Positions 1 to 12,132 of a DNA stretch of 64,000 nucleotides are shown here, in pieces; the first letter of the stretch is position 1; each line of letters starts with the position of its first letter. This DNA comes from Mallotus nudiflorus. Taxonomy: Eukaryota; Streptophyta; Magnoliopsida; Malpighiales; Euphorbiaceae. The notes below the pieces were generated by a model. That model ran no database searches. It was not told the DNA's origin and saw nothing but the letters and a program-made list of their open reading frames with translations. The translations under genes were made by a program, and so were the position numbers. The stretch is from assembly GCA_947683625.1 (NCBI GenBank), contig CANTUR010000124.1:1054001-1118000 (forward strand), read 5' to 3'.

Positions 1-2167
1 ACACTCTTTGTGTTGTCATCATAAGCCCTTATTACAAGGTCTAATTTTGCCAAATCCTCCACCTTCATGCCTAAATTGGGTAGGATCTATAGTGGACAAA
101 CATTAATTGTAGACCCGTCATCCACCATCACATAATTAGTCCTCTTCCCTCTTACTTCAGTTGGGATGAATAGTGCTTTATTATGGTTCCTTCCTTCCAC
201 AGGTAAATCATCATCTGAGAAAGTAATGACCCCGTGCTTTTTCTCAGTAACCTTGGCCACCATTACTTCAGGAGTGCTGCAGTTTCAATATTCATCCTAG
301 TCAAGGGCTTAACCAGGGCTCTTCTGTGGCTACTTGAATGCATCAAGAGCTCCCAAATGCTTACATTAGCCTTGGCTTTCTTGAGCTGTTCGAGAATCAA
401 GTCATCGCCTTGTTCATTTGAGTCTTCTCCTTCAACAGCTTCTTCCCTCTCTATGGCTTTCTCTGCTGGCTTATAACCTTTCCCGCTTTTGGTAACATGG
501 TTGACTTCGGGATTATCTACCTATACATCATACCCTTTAGTGCCTTCCTTATCCGAACTATACCAAATATTAATCATCCCTATAGTCCGATCTTTCCTCC
601 CTTCTTTCCATACCTCGACCATGCATTTTTCCTTCTTGACCAGTAATTTTTCATCATCAAACTCCTCATCCCATCCTGCAGGTTTGATTGTATCAATAGC
701 TATGTCAAAAAAAGGTGGTTTTGAGTAAAACACCTTATAATCGAACTTGCTTGAGGGTTATCCTAGTAAGTCTTCTGCCACTTCCACACTTTTGGGAGTA
801 TTAAGAGATTTCTCAGTAGTTTTAAGGCTTAGATCCTCAAAAGAGTTTAGCACTTCTTCTTTGCTTACTCCTGAGTTGATCATCGTGGTGGTTGGGGGTG
901 GTACGTTTCGGTAATTGGGGAAAGGATTATTTTTGGTATTTGGGTTTGGGCTTAATTTTTCAGGGTTTATGATCTTTCTAGAGTCTATGAGATTTTGGAT
1001 TTCGTGTTTAAGACGCATGCAAGAGTCAGTAGAGTGACTAACGACTTGATAAAATTTGCAATAACTGTTTTGATCAAAACCAGGGAGGTTTGGGTTTGGT
1101 GGTCTAGAAGGCGTTAAGGGTCTAAGGAGGCCTTTTTAAATGAGATGGTCTAGGACTTTGGATAAGGGTTGGTTAAAATTTGAGAATCTCCTAGGTTATT
1201 GGATGGCATGAACTCCTATAACTCGGCTAGTATTTCCATGCTGCCTGCCCCCTGTTGGATAATTTCTCACTCCAGTGTTCCTAGTGGTCTTCTTTTTCTC
1301 ATTTTCGATCTCTTCCGCCTGTAACCCATCATCATAAAGGTCCACGAATGTCTTGGGGTTCATCATTTGCAACCTCTCCACTAGGTTAGGTGACACATTT
1401 CGGACTATCATTCTAACCTGGTCCTTCTCTACCAATTTGTTTTTCATCATTCCTGCCTTATTCATGAACTTAGTCAGAAAATCTGAAAATGATTCATTGG
1501 GCTTTTTCGTGGTTAGTTCCATATCTCTTATAGACACCTCAAGCCTAGTATTATAGTCGTATTGCTTTAGAAAAATAGTGCACAACTCCCTCCAATCTAC
1601 TCGGATAGACTTCTCTAACCCATGATACCAGTTAACGGCCATACCTTCCAAGGACAGCATAAACAACTTAGTAACCATGACCAAAGGAGCCTTAGTGGTA
1701 CTCATAGTAGTTGTGTATTGACTGAGATGAATCCTCAGGTCCCTAGTACCATTCAACTTCTGTAGCTGTGGCATTTTGAATTTTTCAGGTAGCCTGTCTT
1801 CCTCAAATTGCATCACATTATCAAAGTCAAATGGGTACCCTAAGCCTTGTCCCCTTATTAACTCTTCCATCTTAGACATCTTCTGAGTTAATGCCTTCAT
1901 CTGTCTGGATTCTAGCTCCTGAACTTGCTCAAGTGATTCCTTTATCACTTTTTTAACTATGTAACTCTCAACATCCTCGAGTTTCATTTCTCTAACGTTG
2001 TCATTATTAACAGGTAATGGACCCATAGCAGGTGGGTTGGCCACAGGTGGTGGCATTAATCCCCCTAGAGCTTGTCTTAACTCATCTTGCATCATTGCTC
2101 TCATATCATCCATCAGTGCTCCTTTGACATCTTCTAGGGTCCAGTTTCTTCCCTCTTGTTGTTCCAT
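1..2167 (-). pseudogene. Tat/Ogre-like retrotransposon gag and start of protease (element A, decayed)
   Basis: Remnant of the gag-protease region of a Ty3/gypsy element, read on the minus strand. Gag would form the cytoplasmic particle that packages element RNA. The longest open stretch (2167-1196, 323 codons) opens with an acidic/amphipathic N-terminus and continues into the retrotransposon-gag core, with the spaced Trp motifs seen around WYHGLE and WRELC and the KPNESFSDFL stretch. Downstream is a degenerate CX2..H..C knuckle-like segment near 1060-1020, with one expected His read as Tyr. Near 100-150 the aspartic-protease motif VMVDDGSTIN is readable but is followed at once by an in-frame stop. 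Several stops and frameshifts lie between 1195 and 500. Gag layout and the leader/PBS arrangement match the Tat/Ogre lineage; lineage assignment is from memory of family features. The rest of pol lies outside the window. Confidence 0.85.
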
Positions 2168-3086
2168 TCTTTCAGTTCATTCAGGTTGCGTAGCTTCCAA
2201 ATAGAGAGGATTAATGGGGCTCTTTTTCAGTCTGCTAAGGATCTCTTTTGCGATCAATTGGGGGCTTGAATCAGTTCTCACCAGTCTGACACCTTTTTTA
2301 CTCCAAACACAGGAAGACCCAGATGAATCTATGATGGCTTCAAGACAAATTGTTAGTATGATACATGAGATGCATGTATGCATGATGCATATGCTATGCA
2401 ACAACTAGCAAGTAACAAGTTAGGTATACATACATCCTTCCAACCTTATTCCTCCCGCACACGTATTCAATGGCGAGTCTCTTTTCCTAGGATTTTTGGG
2501 TCTTGGTCTTAATATCAACAAGGGATATCAGGGTCCAACGCACATGCCAAATCTCTCAAAGCAATAGAAGCACAGAAATAGCATTTCTAGGTGTAAAAGA
2601 TTAGCCCAATCTTTATTAACCTAAACGGGTTTCAAAAGTATGGGCTTGGGCATTTACAGATAGAAATACCTCATGGCAACATTCACAAGCAATATGGGTA
2701 AATCCAAGGGGAAATAACTAAGCCATTATATGTGGTTAAGGTCCGGTAAAAAGGTCAAGGTTCCCTTAGCAAAATGCTCTCTATTATGGACTTTGAGTTA
2801 CAAGACAAGGTCAAAGGGGCCCATCATCCTTTGCAAACTTGAGAGAAAACTACCCCCCTTGAGGACTTAGGTTACAGGCTCTGGTCAGATGAGCCCGGTA
2901 ATCTCTCTTGGACCGAGTTCAGGCTAAGAGTGATGGTTAGCCGATCTACAACCCCATGAAGCTAGTGGAATCATGAAATCATAAACCAACGCCATCGATA
3001 AATAGGGAAATGTAGAATGAATGCAAGAACAAAATAATAATTAATAAAATAATTGTAAAGAACATAAGTAGAATCAGTATCTCTTA
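2168..3086 (-). other. Untranslated leader of element A
   Basis: About 0.9 kb between the primer-binding site and the gag start. It is closely matched by the 33513-34422 leader of element B, including the blocks around 2440-2560 and 2820-2960, so the two elements belong to one family. I see no conserved reading frame in it. Confidence 0.75.
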
Positions 3087-3104
3087 TCCCCAGTGGAGTC
3101 GTTA
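3087..3104 (-). promoter_or_regulatory. Primer-binding site of element A
   Basis: On the minus strand this reads TAACGACTCCACTGGGGA, directly after the LTR end. The same site in element B reads TGGCGACTCCACTAGGGA. The shared original was probably TGGCGACTCCACTGGGGA. Ogre elements are known to use a tRNA-Arg primer; that this site pairs with tRNA-Arg is inference and was not checked against a tRNA set. Confidence 0.6.
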
Positions 3105-3105
3105 C

Positions 3106-4242
3106 TGTAGACGATGGGGTTTAGCGTGCGTCTAAGATTTTAGCAACTGCGACACTGTTTGACCTTAGGGCTCTAGAGAACATACTAACCATTATCATAA
3201 AGACATGGCATGGAGATGAGGAGTTGCCACCCAGGGTAATAGTTGGGACAAATCAAAAAGGTGTTACTCGATTCTTTAAAAGAAAGCTAGCACCACAACC
3301 AGGAGATTCTGGTTATGGAATACCAACTTCTTTTAGTCTTGTGTTCATTTAGAATTACTTTATGAATTATTATTTTATTCTCTATTTACATACAATTTCA
3401 TATAAACCCAAAACAATAAACTCTAAGGCAAACTAGTCATGAAATATACAAGTAAATAATGCATTCAATAAATTACATAATCCCTAAGTTAGTCTAATCT
3501 ACATGGATTTTAAATAAATGAGTTAAATCTACATGTTTTAAATTATAAGTGAACCTAAGGACCTAATTCCTTTTGATTTTAATTAAATGAACCTAAGTCT
3601 ACTAATTTTAATTCTAAATATGAGCCTAAATCTACAAATTATGGAATATTTAAATTAATGGGCCTAATTCTACATGTTTTAATTAAATAGCGATCTTAAA
3701 TCTACAAATTATGTAAGAAGGCTTTAATTAAGTGAGCTAAGTCTAAATTAATTAAATTAAATTAGGTGGACCTATGTCTAATTAACTAAATGAGCCTAAT
3801 GATATTTCTAATATAAAATCTAATTAATTATGGACCTAAAAATATATTTTAATTAATTAAACCTAATTAATTATTAAATGAAATGAGCTAAAAGAATAAA
3901 TCAAGACCTAAAGTGGGCTTAAGGCCCAACACACATAAAAATAATAAATAAAACCCAAAAAATAACTAAAAACATAAAAGAAACAATTAAATAAGATCAA
4001 ACAAATAATTATTGATTCTTACTAAAACCCTAATTTTTATTAATATGCAACCTAAATTAATCTACTTCCTCCATTGATTTTAAATGATTACCAAATTGAA
4101 ACCTAATTTTACTAACCGATTCAATCAAAATATACATACAACCACATACATAATTTCATTACTCCCACTATCGGGGCTATTACATTAGTTCCTAAAAAAA
4201 TTAATAAAATAACAATAAAGAATAAAATAAAAATAAAACCCT
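3106..4242 (-). repeat. Truncated 5' LTR of element A (Tat/Ogre-like)
   Basis: Begins on the plus strand with TGTAGACGATGGGG, the same terminus as the LTRs at 19388, 21655 and 34442, and follows the same order of sequence for about 1.14 kb. It then breaks off just before the block that reads AGAAACTAAGTCTC in the complete copies, so about 0.8 kb of its U3 side is missing. The break leads into an inverted scrap and then an unrelated LTR family. Confidence 0.8.
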
Positions 4243-4274
4243 GTGAACAAAGCCCCATAGAGACTTAGTTTCTG

Positions 4275-4350
4275 GCCCCGAGACACTAAGTCAACTGAGC
4301 TCTCGCAATTTCACTATTGGAGTGATTGGCCCCGAGACACTAGGTCAACT
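4275..4350 (-). repeat. Left fragment of an older Tekay-type LTR (element G)
   Basis: Carries two copies of the GGCCCCGAGACACTNNGTCAAC block typical of the Tekay-type LTRs at 4351-7126, 12133-15428, 24065-27283 and 62264 onward. It is interrupted exactly in that block by element H and resumes at 15429, where CAACCAAGCTCCCGCAATT completes the motif. Confidence 0.7.
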
Positions 4351-5406
4351 TGTCACGACCCAAAACAAGGACCATGACCGGTGCTAGGGAACGGAAATTC
4401 TTTCAAATCAGGAACCCGTACAAATATAATACAACAATCTCACAATCGACCATAACTACTGCAGTGTCTAGATTATAAAATAAAACTTAAGTGAACAGTT
4501 TACATAATAAAGCCGGGGTGAAAGATCTCCTGAAAAAAAAAGTCAACAGAGGGGAGTCAGACCTCACTGAGTGAATTACTATAATATATATACATGCATA
4601 CTAAATGATAATGCACACGGTCAATAGTATATATATAATAAGCATATATAAAAGCAAATACACACAGATGCAATAAAATCATTTTATATATATTTACTGA
4701 AAACCACTGGTTATGAAGGATCAAATAGAACCCTAGAAAATCGCAACCTCAAAATAGTGTTAGACAACACTCTAGCCATACAGGCTCACTTATTCCAAAT
4801 ATATTCACTTGATCCATTTGGACAGTAGATTGACCCCAAGACATTAAGTCAACTGAGCTCCAGTAGTCTGACTATCAGTGTGATTAGCCCCGAGACACTT
4901 AGTCAACCGAGCTCCAGCAACCACACTCCCAAATCATATCTCACACATCAAATAATCAAATCCAATCAATATCCACAAATGGTTAGTAATATAACCTAAA
5001 TGCTATAAGCGTACCAGTACGTACTCGGTCCTAGTGCTGCCCACTAGATAGCACGTTCTATCGATATCCTCCATTGAAATATAAAACATACATTCATAAA
5101 AATAAATGATGCATGAATTTAAATATAATAGCAACAATAACCATGTATATACTAGAAATATACCAAAAGTAAACCAGGTATATTCTGAGTATATACACGT
5201 CAAATAAATCCAATTAAATTACAAAATAAACTAGAAATATACTTAAAAACATTTTAAACATAATTCATTAATAAAACATGCATATAGTTTAAAATATACC
5301 AAAAACAAACCAAAAGTAAACTAAAATAAACTCAAGTACTAATTAATACCATTATGCATTTTTAGTCAAAATAAAACATAGATTTCTAAAATCATGCACC
5401 ATAGAG

Positions 5407-5437
<31 letters not shown>

Positions 5438-7126
5438 GTAACTCACTATTATTGTGCTCTTCGAGATGGGTCCGATGGACCTGGTCCACTAGGCCTCGGT
5501 CTCAGCGCAACTAAACAAACAAAAATGATAGGAATCAGAACAAATCTAACAGAAGTTCTAAAAACTCGATCTAGAATGCTAGAGACAGAAGTCAAATGGG
5601 AATTCGACCGGACATCACGTCAAATACATTTTATCAGTAGAAATTACGTAATTAACCCTAAAACATAGTAAAAATCGTATATTATATATATAATTGAATA
5701 TAATTAACGAAAAATAGTTTTAATTAGTTAAAAATACTAAATAATTTGTAGAAATCATTTTTATACCCTAAATAACAATTAAAATCGATTTAATTATATT
5801 TTTAACCAATTTAATGTAAAATTACCAAAATACCCCTATATATATAAATATACTAAAATTAATTCAAAAATTCACCAAAAATAATATAATTACTCAAAAT
5901 TAATTTTCTCAACATATATTTTAATAATATCAATAAATATACTCAGTTAACCAATTAATTTCAATTAGACACATAATTAACCTAATTTCCAAAATTACAT
6001 AAACTAATTAAATTCAAAATAAATACATAAAAACTCACAAAATTCCAAATAAATTTCTATAATTAACTTCAACACCTATATTTACCATAAAACAAAATTT
6101 CATAATTTAATTAATTAATTTTTGAAAATTAGAAAATATTAATAAAATAATCAAAAATACCCAAAAATTAAAATAAATTCCAAAAATTCCACAAAAATTC
6201 ACATAGGTATATTAAGCTAAGGGGAGCAACTTTTGTTAAGGAATTTTTTATGAATCACAAAGAAAGGCTTAAAAAATTTGAAAATTCAATGTGGTCAAAA
6301 TTAAAAAATCGAGAAACAGAAAAATTGAGGGAGTTAGAGCTCAAACCGAAGCTTGAGGAGCTCAAGGACACTGGAATCGCGAAGGATAATGGCCAGAGGA
6401 GGAAGAACGATGAAAAGCTTGAATTTTGGCCAAAAATGGTGGAAATGGACTTGGCCGGCGTCGAGGAAGATGACAGGGACGGCGGAGCTGCTGGAGAAGA
6501 CGGCGGCACACTAAGAGGCACTTTGAATGGCGATGAACGGAAGTTACAGACAGTGAGGGCAAGGGTTGATGGAGAAGGGTCGGGAAAGGGGAAGAAGAAA
6601 ATAGGGAAATTGTGTTTTTGTACATATATATATAATAACTTTAATACTTTATAACATAAAATATTAATATAATACTTAGAAAAATCACACACCACATATA
6701 TAAAAATCAACTTAATATTATATACATATACATATATATATATATATAACACACATTAACTTAATACAACTATATAATATATACTTACATAATTAAAACA
6801 ATTACTAAACCCTAAAATTATTAAATGTATGAATGTATATGCATGTATATATATATATTTTAATATGACAATTAAAATAATGAATGGATTCATGCAAATT
6901 CATAAATTTATTTAAAATAATTAATATTAAATAATTTATGTGTCAATTTCCCCAAAAATAGAATTTTTGGGAAAATTTTACGTAAAGTACTTAAAATAAT
7001 ATAAACAATTAAAATTAGTTTTAATTAAATAATAAACTCGTAAAATATCAAAGATGTATATACAAAATTATTAACACTGCATATCCCGATACAGTATAAA
7101 AATATTTAAAAACTCGAGATATTATA
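4351..7126 (-). repeat. 3' LTR of element H (internally deleted)
   Basis: 2776 bp against 3296 bp for the partner LTR. Aligned by eye, it lacks about 205 bp after position 4412, about 55 bp near 4530, about 230 bp after 5618 and about 35 bp near 5668. It contains a (TA)n run at 5408-5434. Its sense start has decayed from TGTAATATC to TATAATATC. Confidence 0.9.
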
Positions 7127-7139
7127 GTCTCCCCCCCTT
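7127..7139 (-). promoter_or_regulatory. Polypurine tract of element H
   Basis: Reads AAGGGGGGGAGAC on the minus strand immediately before the 3' LTR. This is the expected primer site for plus-strand DNA synthesis in LTR elements. Confidence 0.8.
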
Positions 7140-7905
7140 ACAAGAATTCATCCCCGAATTCAAGAAAAGAATAACTACAAGATCAAGAAGGAAAGAGATA
7201 CGGGTAAGAAGCTCATATCTCAGCTTTAATCTCCCATATATGCTCCTCAACTCTGTTGCTATGCCATAGAACCTTGACCATCGGAATCTGTTTCGATCAC
7301 AACTGTCGAACTTGATAGTCAATGATCACCACAGGTTCTTCCATAAACGTCAAATCTTCGCTCACTTCTACACTGTTGGGCTGCAACACGTGTGAAGGCT
7401 CTGAGATATACTTCCTCAGCATCGAGATATGGAATACCGGATGCACCTGTGACATAATCGGGGGCAAAGCCAACCGATATGCAACAGTGCCAACTCTCTC
7501 CAAAATCTCAAACGGTCCAATATATCTCGGTGCTAACTTACCCTTCCTGCCAAATCTCATAACACCCTTCATCGGAGATACCTTTAGAAAAACAAAATCT
7601 CCAACCTGAAATTCCACATCTCTACACCTAGGATCCACATAGCTCTTCTGCCTACTAACTGCGGTCTCTAATCTGTGCTTAATCACGGTAACTTTCTCTA
7701 CAGCATCATGAACCATCTCAGGTCCAGTCAAAGCTCTGTTACCAATCTCATCCCCACTCAGAGGGGATCTACACTTCCTTCCATACAACACCTCATACGG
7801 TGCCATGCCAATACTGCTATGGTAGCTGTTATTATATACAAACTCTACGAGTGGCAAATGATCATCCCAGCTACCTCCCAAATCCAGGACACACATCCTC
7901 AATAT
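7140..7905 (-). pseudogene. Integrase C-terminus and chromodomain remnant of element H
   Basis: Minus-strand codons 7902-7297 encode the end of the integrase core, with RKCRSP, the GDFVFLKVSPMKGVMRFG motif of the GPY/F region and YIGPFEILERVG. Beyond it the line continues as EEPVVIIDYQVRQL and then, after a stop or frame change, as a chromodomain-like segment with PMVKVLW and VEEHIWE, which in intact relatives targets insertion to methylated-histone chromatin. An in-frame stop follows that segment near 7220. The stop separating this piece from the upstream integrase is near 7908. Confidence 0.85.
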
Positions 7906-8835
7906 ATCTTACAGTGTCTGGATCGTCCTCTCAGACTGACCATCTATCTGAGGATGAAAAGCAGTACTGAAGTCCAACCTAGTGCCCATCACTTCCTGTA
8001 ACTTTTGCCAAAAATGAGAGGTAAACACCGAACCTTTGTCTGACACAATGGACACAGGTACTCCATGAAGACACACAATATGCTTCACGTATAGCTTTGT
8101 CAATTTAGCTACCGAATATATGGCTTTCACAGGCAAGAAATGTGCAAACTTCATCAACCTGTCTACAATCACCCAGATGGAATCGTATCCATCCTTAGAA
8201 CGAGGCAAACCAACCATAAAATCCATAGCTATCCTTTCCCACTTCCACTCAGGAATAGGAAGAGGCTGAAGCTTCCCAGAAGGCTTATGATGTTCAGCTT
8301 TCACTTGCTGACATGTCAGGCACTTAGCAACATAATCAGCAACATCCTTCTTTAATCTGTCCCACCAGTATAAATCTCTGATATTATGGTACATCTTAGT
8401 GACACCCGGATGTACGCTATAAGCTGTAGAATGTGCTTCCTCTAGGATCTCTTCTCTCAAATCATCCACATCAGGAACACACAATCTACCACTGATCCAC
8501 AACACACCGTCATCATCGAGTGTGAAATCAGTGAACTTCCCTACTCGAACATTCTCTGCAAGCTCTTCTAGAATAGGATCTCGGCTCTGAGCTGCTTTAA
8601 TCCTATCCCTCAGTACAGATCGCACCTTCAACCGAGCTAGCAGTCCACCTGACCTACTGATCTTCATCATCAGACCTTGATCCATCAACAGATGTAACTC
8701 CTGGATCAACGGTCTCCTCTCAACACTGATGTGAGCAAGACTGCCTGAGGACTTTCTACTCAAGGCATCTGCTACCACATTAGCCTTGCCCGGATGATAT
8801 AATATCTCACAATCATAATCCTTTAACAATTCCAA
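7906..8835 (-). pseudogene. RNase H end and integrase core of element H
   Basis: A 308-codon open stretch. The start (ELLKDYDCEILYHPGKANVV) is the connection after RNase H, with the ADALSRK motif. The integrase zinc-binding part is readable as AHSTAYSVHPG followed by CLTCQQ. The catalytic core has Asp in MDFMVGLP, Asp in VSDKGSVFTS and Glu in DGQSERTIQ, so the D,D,E triad survives. It strands between stops near 8840 and 7908. Confidence 0.9.
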
Positions 8836-8844
8836 CCATCTCCT

Positions 8845-9186
8845 CTACCTCAGATTCAGATCTCTCTGCTGGAAAATGTACTTAAAGCTCTTATGATCAG
8901 TACAAATCTCACAAGTCACTCTGTACAGATAATGTCTCCAAATCTTTAGAGCAAAGATCACTACATCCATTTCAAGGTCATGTGTAGGATAGTTCTGCTC
9001 ATGCTTCTTTAACTGCCTTGAAGCATAGGCTATCACCCTACCATTCTACATCAACACACAACCAAGGCCAACTCTAGAGGCATCATAATAAATTGTGAAC
9101 TTATCCACACTATTAGGCAAAGCTAACACTGGGGCTGTGGTCAATTTCTCCTTCAATAACTAGAAACTATTCTCATAAGCTTTTGA
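8845..9186 (-). pseudogene. RNase H domain of element H
   Basis: Contains YYDASRVGLGCVLM, then a stop, then NGRVIAYASRQLKKHEQNYP and CTDHKSFKYIFQQ, all landmarks of Ty3/gypsy RNase H. In-frame stops sit near 9045, 9160 and 9190. Those I read are at positions where relatives have Gln or Trp. Confidence 0.85.
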
Positions 9187-10140
9187 CTACTCGAATCTTA
9201 CATTCTTCTGAGTCAAGTGAGTCATAGGGGCTGCAATTCTAGAAAAATCTTGTACAAACCGCCTATAATACCTGACTAAACCCAAAAAACTCTGAATCTT
9301 AGTAACAGAAGTTGGTCTAGGCCACTCAGACACTACTTCAATCTTCTGTGTATCAACCTGGATACCTTCTTTAGACACCACATGTCCAAGAAAAGAAACA
9401 TTCTCCATCCAGAAATCACACTTTGAGAATTTAGCATAAAGCTGATGATCTCTTAGTGTCTGTAGTACAATCCTCAAGTGATATACATGCTCCTCCATAC
9501 TCCTTGAATAAACTAGTATATCATCAATGAAGACTACCATAAACTGATCCATATACGGTCTGAATACCCAGTTCATCAGGTCCATAAAAGCTGCTGGTGC
9601 ATTAGTCAAACCAAAAGACATCACCAGAAACTCATAATGGTCATATCGAGTACAGAATGCTGTTTTAGGAACATCGGCTTCACTGATCCACAATTGATGA
9701 TAACCCGACCTCATATCGATCTTGGAAAAGAACTGTGCACCCTATAGCTGATCAAATAAGTCATTTATCCTCAGGAGAGGATACTTTTTCTTCACTGTCA
9801 CCTTATTCAGCTCTCTGTAGTCAATGCACAGTCTCAGGGTACCATCCTTCTTCTTCACAAACAGGACTGGTGCACCCCAAGGAGAAACACTGGGTATGAT
9901 AAAACCCTTATCCAACAACTCTTATAACTGCTCCTTCAACTCTTTCAACTCTGCAGGAGCCATTCTGTAGGGTGGCATAAATATAGGAGTAGTACCTGGA
10001 ACCACATCTATACAGAACTCAATCTCTCTGTGAGGTGGTAAACCTGGTAACTCCTCAGGAAAAACATCAGGAAACTCACAGGCAACAGGAACATCTGTGA
10101 GTGACAACTTCTCCACTGAAGTATTCCTGACTAATGCCAA
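9187..10140 (-). pseudogene. Reverse transcriptase domain of element H
   Basis: Landmarks in order on the minus strand: FPDVFPEELPGLPPHREIEF, a stop after LKEQL, SPWGAPVLFVKKKDG, LRLCIDYRELNKVTVK, a stop after the FDQL motif, then 9714-9187 open with MRSGYHQLWI, FGLTNAPAAFMDLMN and the catalytic FIDDILVYS box at about 9510-9535. Both catalytic Asp residues of that box are kept. The protein would copy element RNA into DNA; two internal stops make this copy inactive. Confidence 0.92.
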
Positions 10141-10146
10141 ATATCC

Positions 10147-10539
10147 CTAAAATCCTTTCCTCAGCAACTTCCTAGCCGTAATAGCAGAAATAAGATTCTG
10201 AGGTGCTGAACTCCTATCACCCATAAACTTAAAATCTTCTTCATCATGAATTCTGAAAGTCACCTCTTTATTCCGATAATCTACTATGGCATAGTGCTGA
10301 GATAACCAATCCATACCCAAAATAACATCAAATTCCATCACATCCAACAAAATTAAATCAGCAGATAATTCTCTATCTCCCACGAGAACTGGACAACCAG
10401 AAAGAATAATATCGGTGTCCAAGGAATCACTCAGAGGAGTGGCAACAGACAAAGGAAAAGCCATCCTCAAAGCTTGCCAACAAGACTTGGAAGCAAAAAT
10501 AGGAGAAACAAATGAATGTGTGGCACCCGGATTAAACAA
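10147..10539 (-). pseudogene. Aspartic protease domain of element H with altered active site
   Basis: 130 open codons. The active-site motif reads FNPGATHSFVSP where the family has D-S-G-A, so the catalytic Asp is Asn (explained by one G to A change). The second landmark ILGMDWLSQHYAIVDY is intact. The domain would process the gag-pol polyprotein. Confidence 0.88.
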
Positions 10540-11934
10540 AACTCATGCATCCAGGTAATAGACAGAAACAATACCTGCCATGACTGTATTAGATGCCTGA
10601 GCATCCTGCTGAGTAAAATGGAAAACTCTGGCCTGTCCTCGACCTCCCTGCTGACTGGTAGAAGCCTGGCCAACACCTCTGGCACTTCCTTTAGTACCTC
10701 TACCACAACCCTGCTATGGAACAATCTGAGTGGAACTCTGATGCTGGTCTGGAGGCAACTGAAATGGTACGGGTGCAGCAGTAGCAATCGACTGCTGTGG
10801 AAATCGTGGAATCTGTGACTGCTAATACCTAGAGTAAGGATATGATCTGGCATAATGTCCTGTCTGCTCGCATCTGAAACATGTTAGTGGTGTCAGGTAA
10901 CACGGTCCCTGATGGACTCTACCGCAAGTCTGGCAAACACTGGCAGCTGATCCAGAACTACGACCACTGCTGTTGCTTGAAGCACCTGACCCAAATTTGA
11001 ATGGTCTACACTGACCTCCACGGCCATGTCTACTGCTCCGATGCACTCGCTGCTACTGCCTCTAACTCTGCTGAGTCAGACTTCTCTGTTGACTACTCGA
11101 ACCAACATGAAAACTAGAGTACGGAGTAGTCTGCAATCCACTCAACTGAACTCCCAACTGGTAGTAATCAGACATCGCTCCTTGCCTAACTAGCCTCAGC
11201 TCAATCTCCTTGGCCAACTCAATCACAGACTCCAAAGTAAGGCCTGCTGTAGGCATACCAGCAAATGCAAAACCCAATCCGATGACGTAGGTAGTGACTG
11301 CGAAATACTGATCTCACATCAGATCCTCTGCATATCTACCCAGCTAGAGAAACTCTCAGGTGTACTCCTCTACATATCGTTCACCACGAGAAATGCTGGT
11401 CAGTCAAAGACGATAACTCATACGGAGAGGCTTTGGGCAGAATCTCCTCATAAATCGCTCTCTGAACTGAGCCCAGGTCATTGTCATCATATAGGGCTGG
11501 ATCATCTGAATAAACTAGTCCAGGGCTGGTCCCTCGATAGACAACTCGATGATCATAATCTACTGGTACTCGGTGTGAGTAGTCCAAGTCCGAGTCTCGA
11601 TCTCATGCAGAAAATCTAATGGATCGGAAGTCCCATCAAAGGCAATCCTGCAGACTCTGGCATAGAACAGAGCTACCTCAGGGTCAGACATACCCTGCTG
11701 ATAGGCAGGCTGAACAGGCGGAATGACTTGAGGCACAGGAACATCAAACTCAGGCTCAACAGGCTCCTCATCCTGTAACTCTCGCTGCCTACGGTAACCT
11801 ACCGCTCCTCGAGGTCTACCTCTGCCACCACCTCTGCGTCTAACTAGCTACTCAGGAGGTAAAACCTCATCCTAAAAAGACTCATCATCCTTGGCCTCAA
11901 CGACTGGTGGAGCGACATGCGCTCGCCTCCTCAT
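10540..11934 (-). pseudogene. Gag of element H
   Basis: Runs from an ATG at 11934 through a basic, Arg/Gly-rich segment, the gag core (ALFYARVCRIAFDGTSDP, WAQFRERFMRRFCP) and a zinc knuckle near 10895-10855 that reads CFRCEQTGHYARSY, with the last Cys replaced by Tyr. At least eight in-frame stops are present. Where I compared codons by eye they replace Gln, Trp or Arg codons. Confidence 0.87.
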
Positions 11935-12112
11935 TCTGAAAAGACAACAGAATGATTCAGACAAAACAGACGGTGAAAGAATAACGTAAAAAACTAAAGC
12001 AAGGAATACTTATCAAGACGTACTCGAGCCTAATTCATTGCAGTAGTTACCAAAAGAAAACACAACTTGAAAACTAGGGCCATGACTCACACAACTAAGC
12101 CCTAACATAGAA
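11935..12112 (-). other. Short leader of element H between PBS and gag
   Basis: About 180 bp with no reading frame of note, between the primer-binding site and the gag ATG. Confidence 0.6.
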
Positions 12113-12129
12113 CCACGCTCTGATTCCAA
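12113..12129 (-). promoter_or_regulatory. Primer-binding site of element H (initiator-Met type)
   Basis: Minus strand TTGGAATCAGAGCGTGG, three bases inside the 5' LTR. It matches the common plant retroelement site TGGTATCAGAGC, complementary to the 3' end of initiator methionine tRNA, with one T to A difference. Confidence 0.8.
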
Positions 12130-12132
12130 CTT

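Noticed and set aside
1353..1556. Plus-strand open frame over the gag of element A
   Set aside because: Shadow of the minus-strand gag frame, with no independent support.
6255..6752. 165-codon minus-strand frame and 134-codon plus-strand frame in the H 3' LTR
   Set aside because: Both overlap the same LTR island, and low-complexity (TA)n translation (IYIYVYVY) makes up the ends. No conserved product.
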